Assembly (NCBI RefSeq): GCF_022179545.1
Contig: NZ_AP025518.1
Coordinates: 1,302,001-1,366,000, forward strand
Source of the DNA: Mycolicibacterium fortuitum subsp. fortuitum
GTDB taxonomy: Bacteria > Actinomycetota > Actinomycetes > Mycobacteriales > Mycobacteriaceae
Direction: 5' to 3'
Length of the DNA stretch: 64,000 nucleotides
Shown here: positions 36,389 to 43,756 of the stretch, piece after piece
Layout of the letters: every line of letters starts with the position of its first letter
How positions within the stretch are numbered: position 1 is the stretch's first letter
Position numbers and translations under genes: made by a program
The notes under the pieces: model-generated
Told to the model about the DNA's origin: nothing
Database searches by the model: none
Seen by the model: only the letters and a program-made list of their open reading frames with translations

Positions 36389-39070
36389 TCAGAACCACTG
36401 ACCGAACTTGCGGATATAGATGGTCTTCATGGTCTGGGCGACAACGCAGTAGGACACCAACGTCGCGGCCAGCCAGCCGAAGTACTGCCACGGCAGCGGC
36501 TGCAATCCGACGGCCGCGCCCAGCGGGGAGAACGGGATCAGGGTCCCGGCCACGCAGACCACCCCGGTGGTCAGCAGCACCGGCAACGCCGCCGTGCTCT
36601 GGATGAACGGGATCTTCCGGGTGCGCAGCATGTGCACGACCAGGGTCTGCGACAGCAGGCTTTCGACGAACCAGCCCGATTGGAACAACGATTGCATCTC
36701 GGGTGAGTTGGCCGCGAAGACGTACCACATGACCGCGAAGGTGGTGATGTCGAAAATCGAGGACGTCGGCCCCATCCAGATCATGAATCGGCCGATGTTT
36801 CCGGCATCCCACTTCCGTGGCTTGAGCAGAAACTCTCTGTCCATGCGGTCCCACGGCAGGGCCAGCTGAGAGATGTCGTACAACAGGTTCTGGATCAGCA
36901 GGTGGATCGCCAGCATGGGCAGGAACGGGATGAAGGCGCTGGCCACCAACACCGAGAACACGTTGCCGAAGTTCGAGCTGGCGGTCATGTTCAGGTACTT
37001 GATGATGTTGCCGAAGGTCTCGCGGCCCTTGACCACGCCCTCTTCGAGCACCATCAAGCTCTTCTCCAGCAGGATGATGTCAGCCGATTCCTTGGCGATG
37101 TCGGTGCCGGTGTCCACCGATATGCCCACATCCGCATCGCGCAGTGCCGGTGCGTCGTTGATGCCGTCGCCCAGGAAACCGACGGTGTGTCCGTTGGCCT
37201 GCAGTGCCCGCAGCACGCGCGACTTCTGCAGCGGCGTCAGCTTCGCGAACACGGTCGTCTGGTCGACGACGCCTCGGAGTTCGCCGTCGTCGAGCCCGTC
37301 GATCTCGGGTCCCAGGACGGGCTGCCCCGGATCGAGTCCCACCTCAGCGCAGATCTTGGTCGTGACGACTTCGTTGTCACCGGTGAGGACCTTCACGGTG
37401 ACGCCGTGTTCGGCCAGTGCCGTGAGGGCCGGTGCGGCCGTTTCCTTGGGCGGATCGAGAAAGGTGAGGAAGCCGTGGACGACGAGATCGCGCTCGTCCT
37501 CGATGCGGTAGCGGTGGGTGCGCTGGATGCGCGGGATCTCGCGGGTGGCCACCAACAACACCCGGAACCCCTCGCGGTTGTAGTCGCGGGCAGTCGCGGC
37601 CAGCGTCTCGCGGTCGGCAGCGGTGAGCGGCCGCACCGCGGTGCCGTCCCACACCTGGCTGGATACGGCGAGCATCTCCTCGACCGCGCCTTTGCAGACC
37701 AGCAGGTGATTGCGGTCGAGGTCGGCGACGACGACGGACAGCCGGCGTCGCTCGAAGTCGAAAGGAAGTTCATCGACCTTGCGGTAGGTCGACGCGGCCA
37801 GCAACGCCTCGGGTGACCCTTCGGCGAAGTGCAGGACAGCGCGGTCCATCAGATTCTTGACGCCGCTCTGGTGAAAGCTGTTGAGCCAGGCCAGGGTCAG
37901 CACGTTGTCGTCGCGGTCGCGGCGGATATCCGTGTGATGCTCGAGGATGATCCGGTCTTGGGTGAGCGTGCCGGTCTTGTCGGTGCACAGCACATCCATC
38001 GCGCCGAAGTTCTGGATCGCGTTCAGGCGCTTGACCACGACCTTGCGACGTGACAACGCGACAGCGCCTTTGGCCAGGTTGGACGACACGATCATCGGCA
38101 GCATTTCGGGGGTGAGCCCTACCGCGACCGCGAGCGCGAACAGGAAGGCCGCGGGCCAGTCGCCCTTGGTGAAGCCGTTGATCAGCAACACGATCGGCAC
38201 CATCACCAACATGAAGCGGATCAGCAGCCAGCTCACGCTGTTGACCCCACGGTCGAAGGCTGTCTCGGCGCGAGAGCCCACGATCTCCTTGGCCAGCGAC
38301 CCGAAATAGGTGTCTGCGCCTGTCGAGACGACGACGGCGGTGGCGGTGCCGCTCACCACATTGGTACCCATGAAGCAGATGCCGGACAGATCGAGCGGGC
38401 CGGTCTCGTCGTCGGTGATCGCGGTGTCGTACTTCTCGACCGGCAGGGCCTCGCCGGTCAGCGCCGCCTGGCTGACGAACAGGTCGCGAGAATCGAGCAG
38501 GCGGATGTCGGCCGGGATCATGTCGCCTGCCGACAGGTGCACGATGTCGCCGGTGACGACCTGGGCCATCGGGATCTCCATGAGTTCCGGCGTGGCATCC
38601 GGGCTGGCCCGGCGTCGCACCGTCGCGGTGGTGCGCACCATCGCCTTGAGCGTCTCGGCCGCCTTGCCCGAGCGGTACTCCTGCCAGAACCGCAGCAGGG
38701 CGCTGAGCGCGACCATGGTGACGATGATCAAAACGCCGGTGTAGTCCGCGCCCTGTCCGGCGCGCAGCGGAAGGTAGATGTCGGTCACCGAGCTGATGGC
38801 GGCCAGCACCACCAGGACCGCGATGAAGGGGTTCTGGAAGGCCTGCAGGAACTGGAGGACCGCCGGCGGTGCCTGGTCGTGGGCGACCTCGTTGGGGCCG
38901 TCGACGGCGAGGCGTTGGGCGGCGTCCTCGACGGTCAGCCCGTCGTGATGACCTCTGACGTTCGTCAGCGTGACCTCGACGTCGTTGCGGGCTTCAGCGG
39001 CCGCGCGCACAGAAAGGCGGTCGGCGGCTTTGGCGGGTGTCAGCGTGGCTGGTGCGACAGCGTTGTTCAT
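36389..39070 (-). CDS. mgtA: Mg2+-transporting P-type ATPase
   Basis: 893 aa from ATG 39070 with GGAG eight bases upstream. A P3B-type ATPase: phosphorylation site DKTGTLTQD (D364), the actuator TGEALPVEK loop, hinge GDGINDAPALRDADVGISVDTGTDIAKESADIILLEKSL, and about ten membrane helices with the FQNPFIAVL start and QTLVVHMLRTRKIPF near the end, as in MgtA/MgtB. It imports Mg2+. Its leader of about 740 nt begins with an M-box riboswitch and holds two small ORFs. An alternative TTG start at 39106 and an out-of-frame GTG at 39113, four bases from a strong AGGAGG, complicate initiation. Confidence 0.93.
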   Translation of the reverse strand: MNNAVAPATLTPAKAADRLSVRAAAEARNDVEVTLTNVRGHHDGLTVEDAAQRLAVDGPNEVAHDQAPPAVLQFLQAFQNPFIAVLVVLAAISSVTDIYLPLRAGQGADYTGVLIIVTMVALSALLRFWQEYRSGKAAETLKAMVRTTATVRRRASPDATPELMEIPMAQVVTGDIVHLSAGDMIPADIRLLDSRDLFVSQAALTGEALPVEKYDTAITDDETGPLDLSGICFMGTNVVSGTATAVVVSTGADTYFGSLAKEIVGSRAETAFDRGVNSVSWLLIRFMLVMVPIVLLINGFTKGDWPAAFLFALAVAVGLTPEMLPMIVSSNLAKGAVALSRRKVVVKRLNAIQNFGAMDVLCTDKTGTLTQDRIILEHHTDIRRDRDDNVLTLAWLNSFHQSGVKNLMDRAVLHFAEGSPEALLAASTYRKVDELPFDFERRRLSVVVADLDRNHLLVCKGAVEEMLAVSSQVWDGTAVRPLTAADRETLAATARDYNREGFRVLLVATREIPRIQRTHRYRIEDERDLVVHGFLTFLDPPKETAAPALTALAEHGVTVKVLTGDNEVVTTKICAEVGLDPGQPVLGPEIDGLDDGELRGVVDQTTVFAKLTPLQKSRVLRALQANGHTVGFLGDGINDAPALRDADVGISVDTGTDIAKESADIILLEKSLMVLEEGVVKGRETFGNIIKYLNMTASSNFGNVFSVLVASAFIPFLPMLAIHLLIQNLLYDISQLALPWDRMDREFLLKPRKWDAGNIGRFMIWMGPTSSIFDITTFAVMWYVFAANSPEMQSLFQSGWFVESLLSQTLVVHMLRTRKIPFIQSTAALPVLLTTGVVCVAGTLIPFSPLGAAVGLQPLPWQYFGWLAATLVSYCVVAQTMKTIYIRKFGQWF

Positions 39071-39202
39071 CTGGCTGCTCCGGACGGTGGCGGGCGCGCA
39101 CCACAAGTCGCACCGAACCTCCTGGGGGAAGAAGGATTCGGTGGACTTGAGGTGGTGCGCGGATTGAAAGGTGTTCGGATCGAATTGTTTTGGGTGGCTC
39201 GG

Positions 39203-39376
39203 TCAACCGGCGTGGTGCGAGCCGCCGCCCAGCGATGCGGTCAGTACCGCTACCGGGGTGTTGCTCATCCTCAGGTTGTGACGTTCCTGTGGGGTCAGCG
39301 AAGCCCGCGTGTGGATCCAGGCCATCGGTCCCTTGATCAGGTCGTGGGCATGACGAAGAAAAGTGTTGTGCTGCAT
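39203..39376 (-). CDS. 57-aa small ORF in the mgtA leader
   Basis: ATG 39376 (GGAG about nine bases upstream) to TGA 39203-39205. The peptide is rich in His (seven of 57: H3, H9, H11, H22, H33, H54, H55) and contains GPMAWIHTRASLTPQERH. No membrane helix is seen. It lies between the M-box and mgtA on the same transcript, so it should also be Mg2+-controlled. It could encode a small Mg2+-stress protein or a translated leader. It is not a family I recognise. Confidence 0.55.
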   Translation of the reverse strand: MQHNTFLRHAHDLIKGPMAWIHTRASLTPQERHNLRMSNTPVAVLTASLGGGSHHAG

Positions 39377-39460
39377 CGGATCATCTCCATGTGAAATCGG
39401 AGCTCTCCGTGTCGGCAGGCATGCGGCGTCCGGCCACCGCGGTTGTCCGTGGTGGGGGAT

Positions 39461-39544
39461 CTACGCAGTCTTCGACAGCGGAAAGGCGTTTATGGACAGA
39501 CGTTTTGGTATCGGTCTGGGATACGGACTGTCACTTGACGTCAT
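39461..39544 (-). CDS. Proline-rich 27-aa leader peptide of mgtA
   Basis: ATG 39544 to TAG 39461-39463, preceded by GAGGAGG about ten bases upstream. The peptide contains an alternating proline run, PYPRPIPKR at 7-15, and uses codons that are rare in this GC-rich genome (AGA, two ATA, CCA, AAA). It sits about 100 nt after the M-box aptamer. Proline-rich leader peptides (mgtL in Salmonella) are known to control mgtA by ribosome stalling at low Mg2+ or low proline; a similar role here is inferred. Confidence 0.6.
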   Translation of the reverse strand: MTSSDSPYPRPIPKRLSINAFPLSKTA

Positions 39545-39644
39545 GTCGTCGTCACCTCCTCGCTGTCGGGCGCCGGGGCGTCAGATGAGGACGCGCTGAC
39601 GAGGAAGTGGGGCGCCATGACCACATACCGTGGTCGGCGCGGGC

Positions 39645-39808
39645 ACTCCCTCACCAGAGCTTTGGCACTACACGACGTGTCCCACCAAGATGGGAAGCCA
39701 CTTCGGGTCATCCCTTAGGCCGGGAAGACCTGTCCTAACCCTGGGCGTCTCTCGACGTCGTCGGATCAGTGGCCTGTGTTCGAGTAGGAGCCTCACCTAA
39801 CGAAGCGC
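39645..39808 (-). promoter_or_regulatory. M-box (ykoK) Mg2+ riboswitch upstream of mgtA
   Basis: Read on the minus strand from 39800: TTAGGTGAGGCTCCTAC, then ACAGGCCACTG, GACGTCGAGAGACGCC, AGGGTTAGGACAGG, GGCCTAAGGGATGACCCG and a closing AGTGCCAAAGC near 39655. These blocks match, in order, the conserved segments of the M-box aptamer, which folds when Mg2+ is high and stops expression of Mg2+ transporters. The promoter lies immediately upstream and mgtA downstream. No intrinsic terminator is visible, so Rho-dependent termination is likely, as for other mycobacterial M-boxes. Confidence 0.9.
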
Positions 39809-39814
39809 GGTTTC

Positions 39815-39844
39815 ATTAGAAACCCTACACGGCGAAATTGTCAA
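39815..39844 (-). promoter_or_regulatory. Promoter of the M-box/mgtA transcript
   Basis: On the minus strand, TTGACA (39844-39839), an 18-bp spacer, then TCTAAT (39820-39815). This places the transcript start near 39808, a few bases before the first conserved M-box block. Confidence 0.65.
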
Positions 39845-40021
39845 CACAGTTCACTGTCGGACCTGCGCCGCCAAATCGATTGTGGCAGTGCGGCAATGAG
39901 TTGCGAGCTCATGATCGTGACGACCGTCACCTGAAACGTCGGAGCCTTCACCCATGAATATCCCAGCAGCCGGGCTTTGCGGTTGCCTGTGCGCACCCGC
40001 CCGATGTGTTGTGATGTGCCT

Positions 40022-40762
40022 ATGTCTGAGCAAAGTCCCGAGCCTGACACTCGCGAGGACGAGCAAAAGCCACCTGCCATCACCGCGCGCGCGATCGCCA
40101 TGCACGGACCGTGGGGCCCGGTGTACGGCCCCATCGACCTCGATATCGACGAAGGCGGCGTCACCGTACTGGTCGCCCCGGCGGGCACCGGCCGCACGGC
40201 CTTGCTGATGACGTTGGCCGGGCGGATGAAGACGGCGCGTGGTCAGCTGACCGTGTTCGGCCGCACCCGGGCCACCGACATCTTCCGCACCGCGGCGCTG
40301 GCCGGGATCGACGAGCTCGACACGGTATCGGAGTCGGTGACGGTGCGTGATCTGGTGACCGAGCAGCGTCGATGGGATGCGCCCTGGTACACCCTGGTGG
40401 GTAGGTCCGACGAGGCCGATCTGGCCGCGATGTGCGCACCGGTGTTCGGTGAGCTGCCGTTGCCGTCGCTGACCTCGTACTTCGACGGGCTCACCGAACT
40501 CGATCAGATCCTGCTGCGCATCGCTCTGGCCAACACCTCGACCCCGCCGCTGCTGGTGGTCGGCAACCTCGATCACCTCACCGATGACCGCAACCGGGAC
40601 ATCCTCCTGGGGCGGCTGTTCGCTCTGGGGGAGAGACAGACCGTCATCACCGCGACGGTAAACGGGGTGCCCGACCATCTGGCCTCCGCGGTGCGCGCTC
40701 AACTGACAGTGCCCAACACGACCCTGGCCGAGCTGGCCGGTCTGCAGAAAGGTGGCGAGTAA
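40022..40762 (+). CDS. Degenerate ABC-type ATPase
   Basis: 246 aa from ATG 40022. It has the general ABC-ATPase layout, but the P-loop reads APAGTGRT (52-59): the first Gly is Ala and the catalytic Lys is Arg (R58). There is no LSGGQ signature (YFDGLTELDQ in its place), and the Walker B position reads LLVVGNLDHL, with Asn for Asp. ATP hydrolysis is doubtful. It lies two bases before the YhgE/Pip membrane gene, so it is probably a structural or regulatory partner of it. Confidence 0.75.
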   Translation: MSEQSPEPDTREDEQKPPAITARAIAMHGPWGPVYGPIDLDIDEGGVTVLVAPAGTGRTALLMTLAGRMKTARGQLTVFGRTRATDIFRTAALAGIDELDTVSESVTVRDLVTEQRRWDAPWYTLVGRSDEADLAAMCAPVFGELPLPSLTSYFDGLTELDQILLRIALANTSTPPLLVVGNLDHLTDDRNRDILLGRLFALGERQTVITATVNGVPDHLASAVRAQLTVPNTTLAELAGLQKGGE

Positions 40763-40764
40763 CC

Positions 40765-42771
40765 GTGCTAGCCGGAATGTCGTTGGGCACTGACCTGAAA
40801 CGTTTCTCGCGTGGGACGATGCCGCGGATCGCGCTGGTCACCGTCATCCTGCTGCCGCTGTTGTACGGCGCGATGTACCTGTGGGCGTTCTGGAATCCGT
40901 TCGGTGAGGTGGACAAGGTTCCGGTGGCGCTGGTCAACGAGGATCAGGGCACCGTCGCGGAGGGCCAGCAGATCAAGGCCGGCGACGAGGTCTCCGATGC
41001 GCTGGTGGATTCGGGCCAGCTTCAGCTGCACCGGGTTTCGGCGCAGGAGGCGGCCGACGGCGTGGCCAGCGGCAAGTATTACTTCTCGATCACGCTGCCC
41101 GAGGATTTCAGCACCAGCATCTCCTCGCCCTCGGGCGGGTCCCCGCACCAGGCCAACATCCGGTTCACGTTCAACGACGCCAACAACTATCTGGGTTCGA
41201 TCATCGGCCAGAATGCGGCTCGCGAGGTGATCAACCAGATCAACGCCAACATCGGTGAACGCACGGTGGGCACCGTGCTCACCGGGTTGACCGACGCGGG
41301 CGCCGGGTTGGTCAAGGCCGCCGACGGTGCCCAGCAGCTGGCCACGGGCAGCTCCGCGGCCAATGACGGTGCGCACCGGCTGGCTACCGGAGCCAATGCC
41401 CTGACCGCGGGCCTGGTCACCGCACGGGACGGGTCTGCCCAGTTGGCCGCGGGCACCAGGCAGTTGTCGACGGCGGTCGACCAGGCCACCGATCCATTGC
41501 TGACGGTGCTGGACCGGGTGAGCGGACTCGGCCTCGATCCCAACGAGGTCGGCATGGCCGCGCAGCGACTCTCGGGTGCGGTGCGCTCGACCACCGACCG
41601 GATCGCCGCGTTGAACGTCGACCAGGCCCAGGCCGCGGCGATCGTCGACCAGGCAGTAGGGATCCTGCGCAACAGCCCCGATCCCGCGGTGCGCGACACC
41701 GGGGAGTTCCTGGCCGGCGCGCAGCGCCTGCTGCAGGCCCGCGGCCTCGACCCCACCACCGACGAGGGTCTGATCCGGCTGCGTGACAACGCCGCACAGC
41801 TGGAGAACGAGCTGGGTGATCCGAACAGCAAACTACGGACGTTCATCACCAAGGCACTCACCGGTGGTTTGCGCTCCGACGTCGTCAAATTGCGCGACGG
41901 TGCGCACCAACTCAACGACGGTGCCCAGCGGCTCAACGGCGGCCTGGTGCAGTTGACCAACGGCGGGCGTCAATTATCCAGCGGGGCAAGTGAGCTCGCC
42001 GCAGGCACGGAGAAGCTGCAGGCCGGCAATCAACAGCTGGCGACCGCCCTCAAGGAAGGCTCGACCCGGGTCCCGTCCTGGACGCCGCAGCAGCGCACCG
42101 AGGTGGCCCGCACGCTGGCCGCGCCCGTGGCGCTCGACATCCAGACCCACAACCCGGCCGCCACATTCGGTACCGGTTTCGCGCCGTTCTTCCTGCCGCT
42201 GGCGTTGTTCATCGGCGCGCTCATCATCTGGATGCTGTTGAAGCCGTTGCAGTCCCGGCCTGTGGTCAACGGTCTCGGGGCGCTGCGGGTAGTCCTGGCT
42301 TCGTACTGGCCCGCGCTGCTGATCGTGTTCTGCCAGGTCGTCGTGATGTACGTGGTGGTGCACTTCGGGGTCGGCCTGCAAGCCAAATACCCGCTGGCCA
42401 CCGTGGCGTTCCTGCTGTTGGTCGCAGGCACTTTCCTGGCTCTGATCCAGGCGTTCAACGCACTGTTCGGGGTGTCGGTGGGCCGGGTGGTCACGCTGGC
42501 GTTCCTGATGCTGCAACTCGTCTCCGCCGGCGGCATCTATCCGGTGGAGACCACGGCCAAACCGTTCCAGATCCTGCACCCGGTCGATCCGATGACCTAC
42601 GCGGTCAACGGCCTTCGCCAGTTGATCGTGGGCGGGATCGATTCGCGGCTGTGGATCGCGATCGCCGTGCTGCTCGGCGTGCTCGTGGTCTCATTGGCCG
42701 CCAGCTCATGGGCGGCGCGAAGAGATCGGCAGTACACCATGGACAGGTTGCACCCGCCGATAGAAGTGTGA
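40765..42771 (+). CDS. YhgE/Pip-family membrane protein
   Basis: 668 aa from GTG 40765 with AAAGGTGG upstream. The N-terminal helix (IALVTVILLPLLYGAMYLWAFWNPFG) carries the family motif, followed by a large extracytoplasmic region (about 45-460) with repeated helical units of the LATGS, QLAAGTRQL and LNDGAQRLNGG kind. Five C-terminal helices follow, with FGVSVGRVVTLAFLMLQLVSAGGIYP and HPVDPMTYAVNGLRQ, as in ABC-2-like YhgE/Pip and EsaA-type proteins. It may transport or scaffold at the cell surface together with the degenerate ATPase. Confidence 0.88.
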   Translation: MLAGMSLGTDLKRFSRGTMPRIALVTVILLPLLYGAMYLWAFWNPFGEVDKVPVALVNEDQGTVAEGQQIKAGDEVSDALVDSGQLQLHRVSAQEAADGVASGKYYFSITLPEDFSTSISSPSGGSPHQANIRFTFNDANNYLGSIIGQNAAREVINQINANIGERTVGTVLTGLTDAGAGLVKAADGAQQLATGSSAANDGAHRLATGANALTAGLVTARDGSAQLAAGTRQLSTAVDQATDPLLTVLDRVSGLGLDPNEVGMAAQRLSGAVRSTTDRIAALNVDQAQAAAIVDQAVGILRNSPDPAVRDTGEFLAGAQRLLQARGLDPTTDEGLIRLRDNAAQLENELGDPNSKLRTFITKALTGGLRSDVVKLRDGAHQLNDGAQRLNGGLVQLTNGGRQLSSGASELAAGTEKLQAGNQQLATALKEGSTRVPSWTPQQRTEVARTLAAPVALDIQTHNPAATFGTGFAPFFLPLALFIGALIIWMLLKPLQSRPVVNGLGALRVVLASYWPALLIVFCQVVVMYVVVHFGVGLQAKYPLATVAFLLLVAGTFLALIQAFNALFGVSVGRVVTLAFLMLQLVSAGGIYPVETTAKPFQILHPVDPMTYAVNGLRQLIVGGIDSRLWIAIAVLLGVLVVSLAASSWAARRDRQYTMDRLHPPIEV

Positions 42772-42780
42772 CGTCGCGTG

Positions 42781-42828
42781 CGTAACGCCACGGCGAAATT
42801 TCCGCCTGATTTTCGCCGTGGCGTTACG
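42781..42828. repeat. Hairpin repeat, copy 1
   Basis: A 48-bp unit whose ends CGTAACGCCACGGCGAAA and TTCGCCGTGGCGTTACG are inverse copies around a short spacer. It differs from copy 2 at 43698 by one base over 47, and both copies have the spacer in the same direction. It contains the stop codon of the DUF559-type gene. Confidence 0.88.
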
Positions 42829-43660
42829 TACGCAATGCCCAGGCCTTACGGAGCCTGCCGAGAACCGACGCTTCACCGTCACGAGAGGTGACTCTTATGA
42901 CGATCCAGCCCATGTCGGTCATCTCATCGATTCGCGCTATGTCCTTTCGGAACTGGTCAGGGTCGGTGTGGTGGCGCCCCTCGTATTCCAGAGCGATCTT
43001 CAGCTCCGGCCACGCCATGTCAACTTCGCCGATCAGTGCGCCGTATTCGTTGAAGATGGGGCACTGGGTCTGTGGGGCCGGGTAGCCGTCACGAACCACC
43101 AAGAGCCGCAACCATGTTTCACGTGGGGACTCCGAGCCGGGGTCGACCAGCGCAATGCTGGCCTGCGCCCGCCTGATGCCTTTTCGTCCGACATGACGCT
43201 CGGCGGCCAACGCGATGTCAGCGGCTTTCAGCCGGGCAGCTCTTGCCAAGGCGTCGATCGCGGCTACCGCCGTGTCCTCCGGAAACTTGCACGCCAGGTC
43301 GACGGCGGTACGCACAGGCGTGGTTACCCGCATCCCGCCGATCAGGCAGATCTCGTCGTCATCGATTGCGTCTGCCCACGTGACGATTCCGCGTGCGGGC
43401 CGGCGATTGCTGTCGATGATGTACGCGGGCTTGTTTGCGTCAATCCAGCGCGCACCGTGGAGAGCGGACGCCGAGAAGCCCGCCAGCACGCCACGACGCC
43501 GCGACCGCAACCAGCTGGCCTTGGCACGCAGAACCGCGTTGGGCAAGGTGCCTTTCGCGACATACACGTCCTGGTGCACCGCTACGAACTGACTCCGCAA
43601 CTCGTAGCGGGTCAGTCGGCCCGCCGCCAGCGCTTCGCTGCCGATGAATGGTTCCCCCAC
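42824..43660 (-). CDS. DUF559-type (PD-(D/E)xK-like) nuclease with AbiEi-like N-terminus
   Basis: 278 aa from GTG 43660. The N-terminal region (ALAAGRLTRYELRSQFVAVHQDVYVAKG) resembles the winged-helix of AbiEi-type proteins, and the middle VTTPVRTAVDLACKF is common to that group. The C-terminal domain has EVDMAWPELKIALEYEGRHH, the D...ExE core of DUF559/Vsr-like nucleases. The gene is bracketed by two copies of a 47-bp hairpin repeat and interrupts conserved gene order near accD3, so it may be a mobile cassette. Its role (defence, toxin or repair) is unknown. Confidence 0.75.
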   Translation of the reverse strand: MGEPFIGSEALAAGRLTRYELRSQFVAVHQDVYVAKGTLPNAVLRAKASWLRSRRRGVLAGFSASALHGARWIDANKPAYIIDSNRRPARGIVTWADAIDDDEICLIGGMRVTTPVRTAVDLACKFPEDTAVAAIDALARAARLKAADIALAAERHVGRKGIRRAQASIALVDPGSESPRETWLRLLVVRDGYPAPQTQCPIFNEYGALIGEVDMAWPELKIALEYEGRHHTDPDQFRKDIARIDEMTDMGWIVIRVTSRDGEASVLGRLRKAWALRT

Positions 43661-43697
43661 GGCCGAAGTGTGCCGACCGCCACCGACAGGTTCGCTG

Positions 43698-43744
43698 CGT
43701 AACGCCACGGCGAGATTTCCGCCTGATTTTCGCCGTGGCGTTAC
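43698..43744. repeat. Hairpin repeat, copy 2
   Basis: A 47-bp unit with the same arms and spacer as copy 1 at 42781 and one internal difference (A to G). It lies 38 bp upstream of the DUF559-type start and 12 bp before the accD3 stop. It could also act as a terminator for accD3, but conservation of the spacer points to a repeat family. Confidence 0.88.
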
Positions 43745-43756
43745 ATACAGCGAAAC

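Noticed and set aside
36379..36396. Hairpin GGTTCT/AGAACC at the mgtA stop codon
   Set aside because: Six-base stem without a T-run; too weak to call a terminator.
36902..37816. 304-aa open frame antisense to mgtA
   Set aside because: Lies wholly inside the conserved P-type ATPase on the other strand, has no family features, and is the kind of long antisense frame common at high GC.
42818..43702. 294-aa plus-strand frame antisense to the DUF559-type gene
   Set aside because: The opposite strand has recognisable nuclease motifs and a sensible start, while this frame has none.
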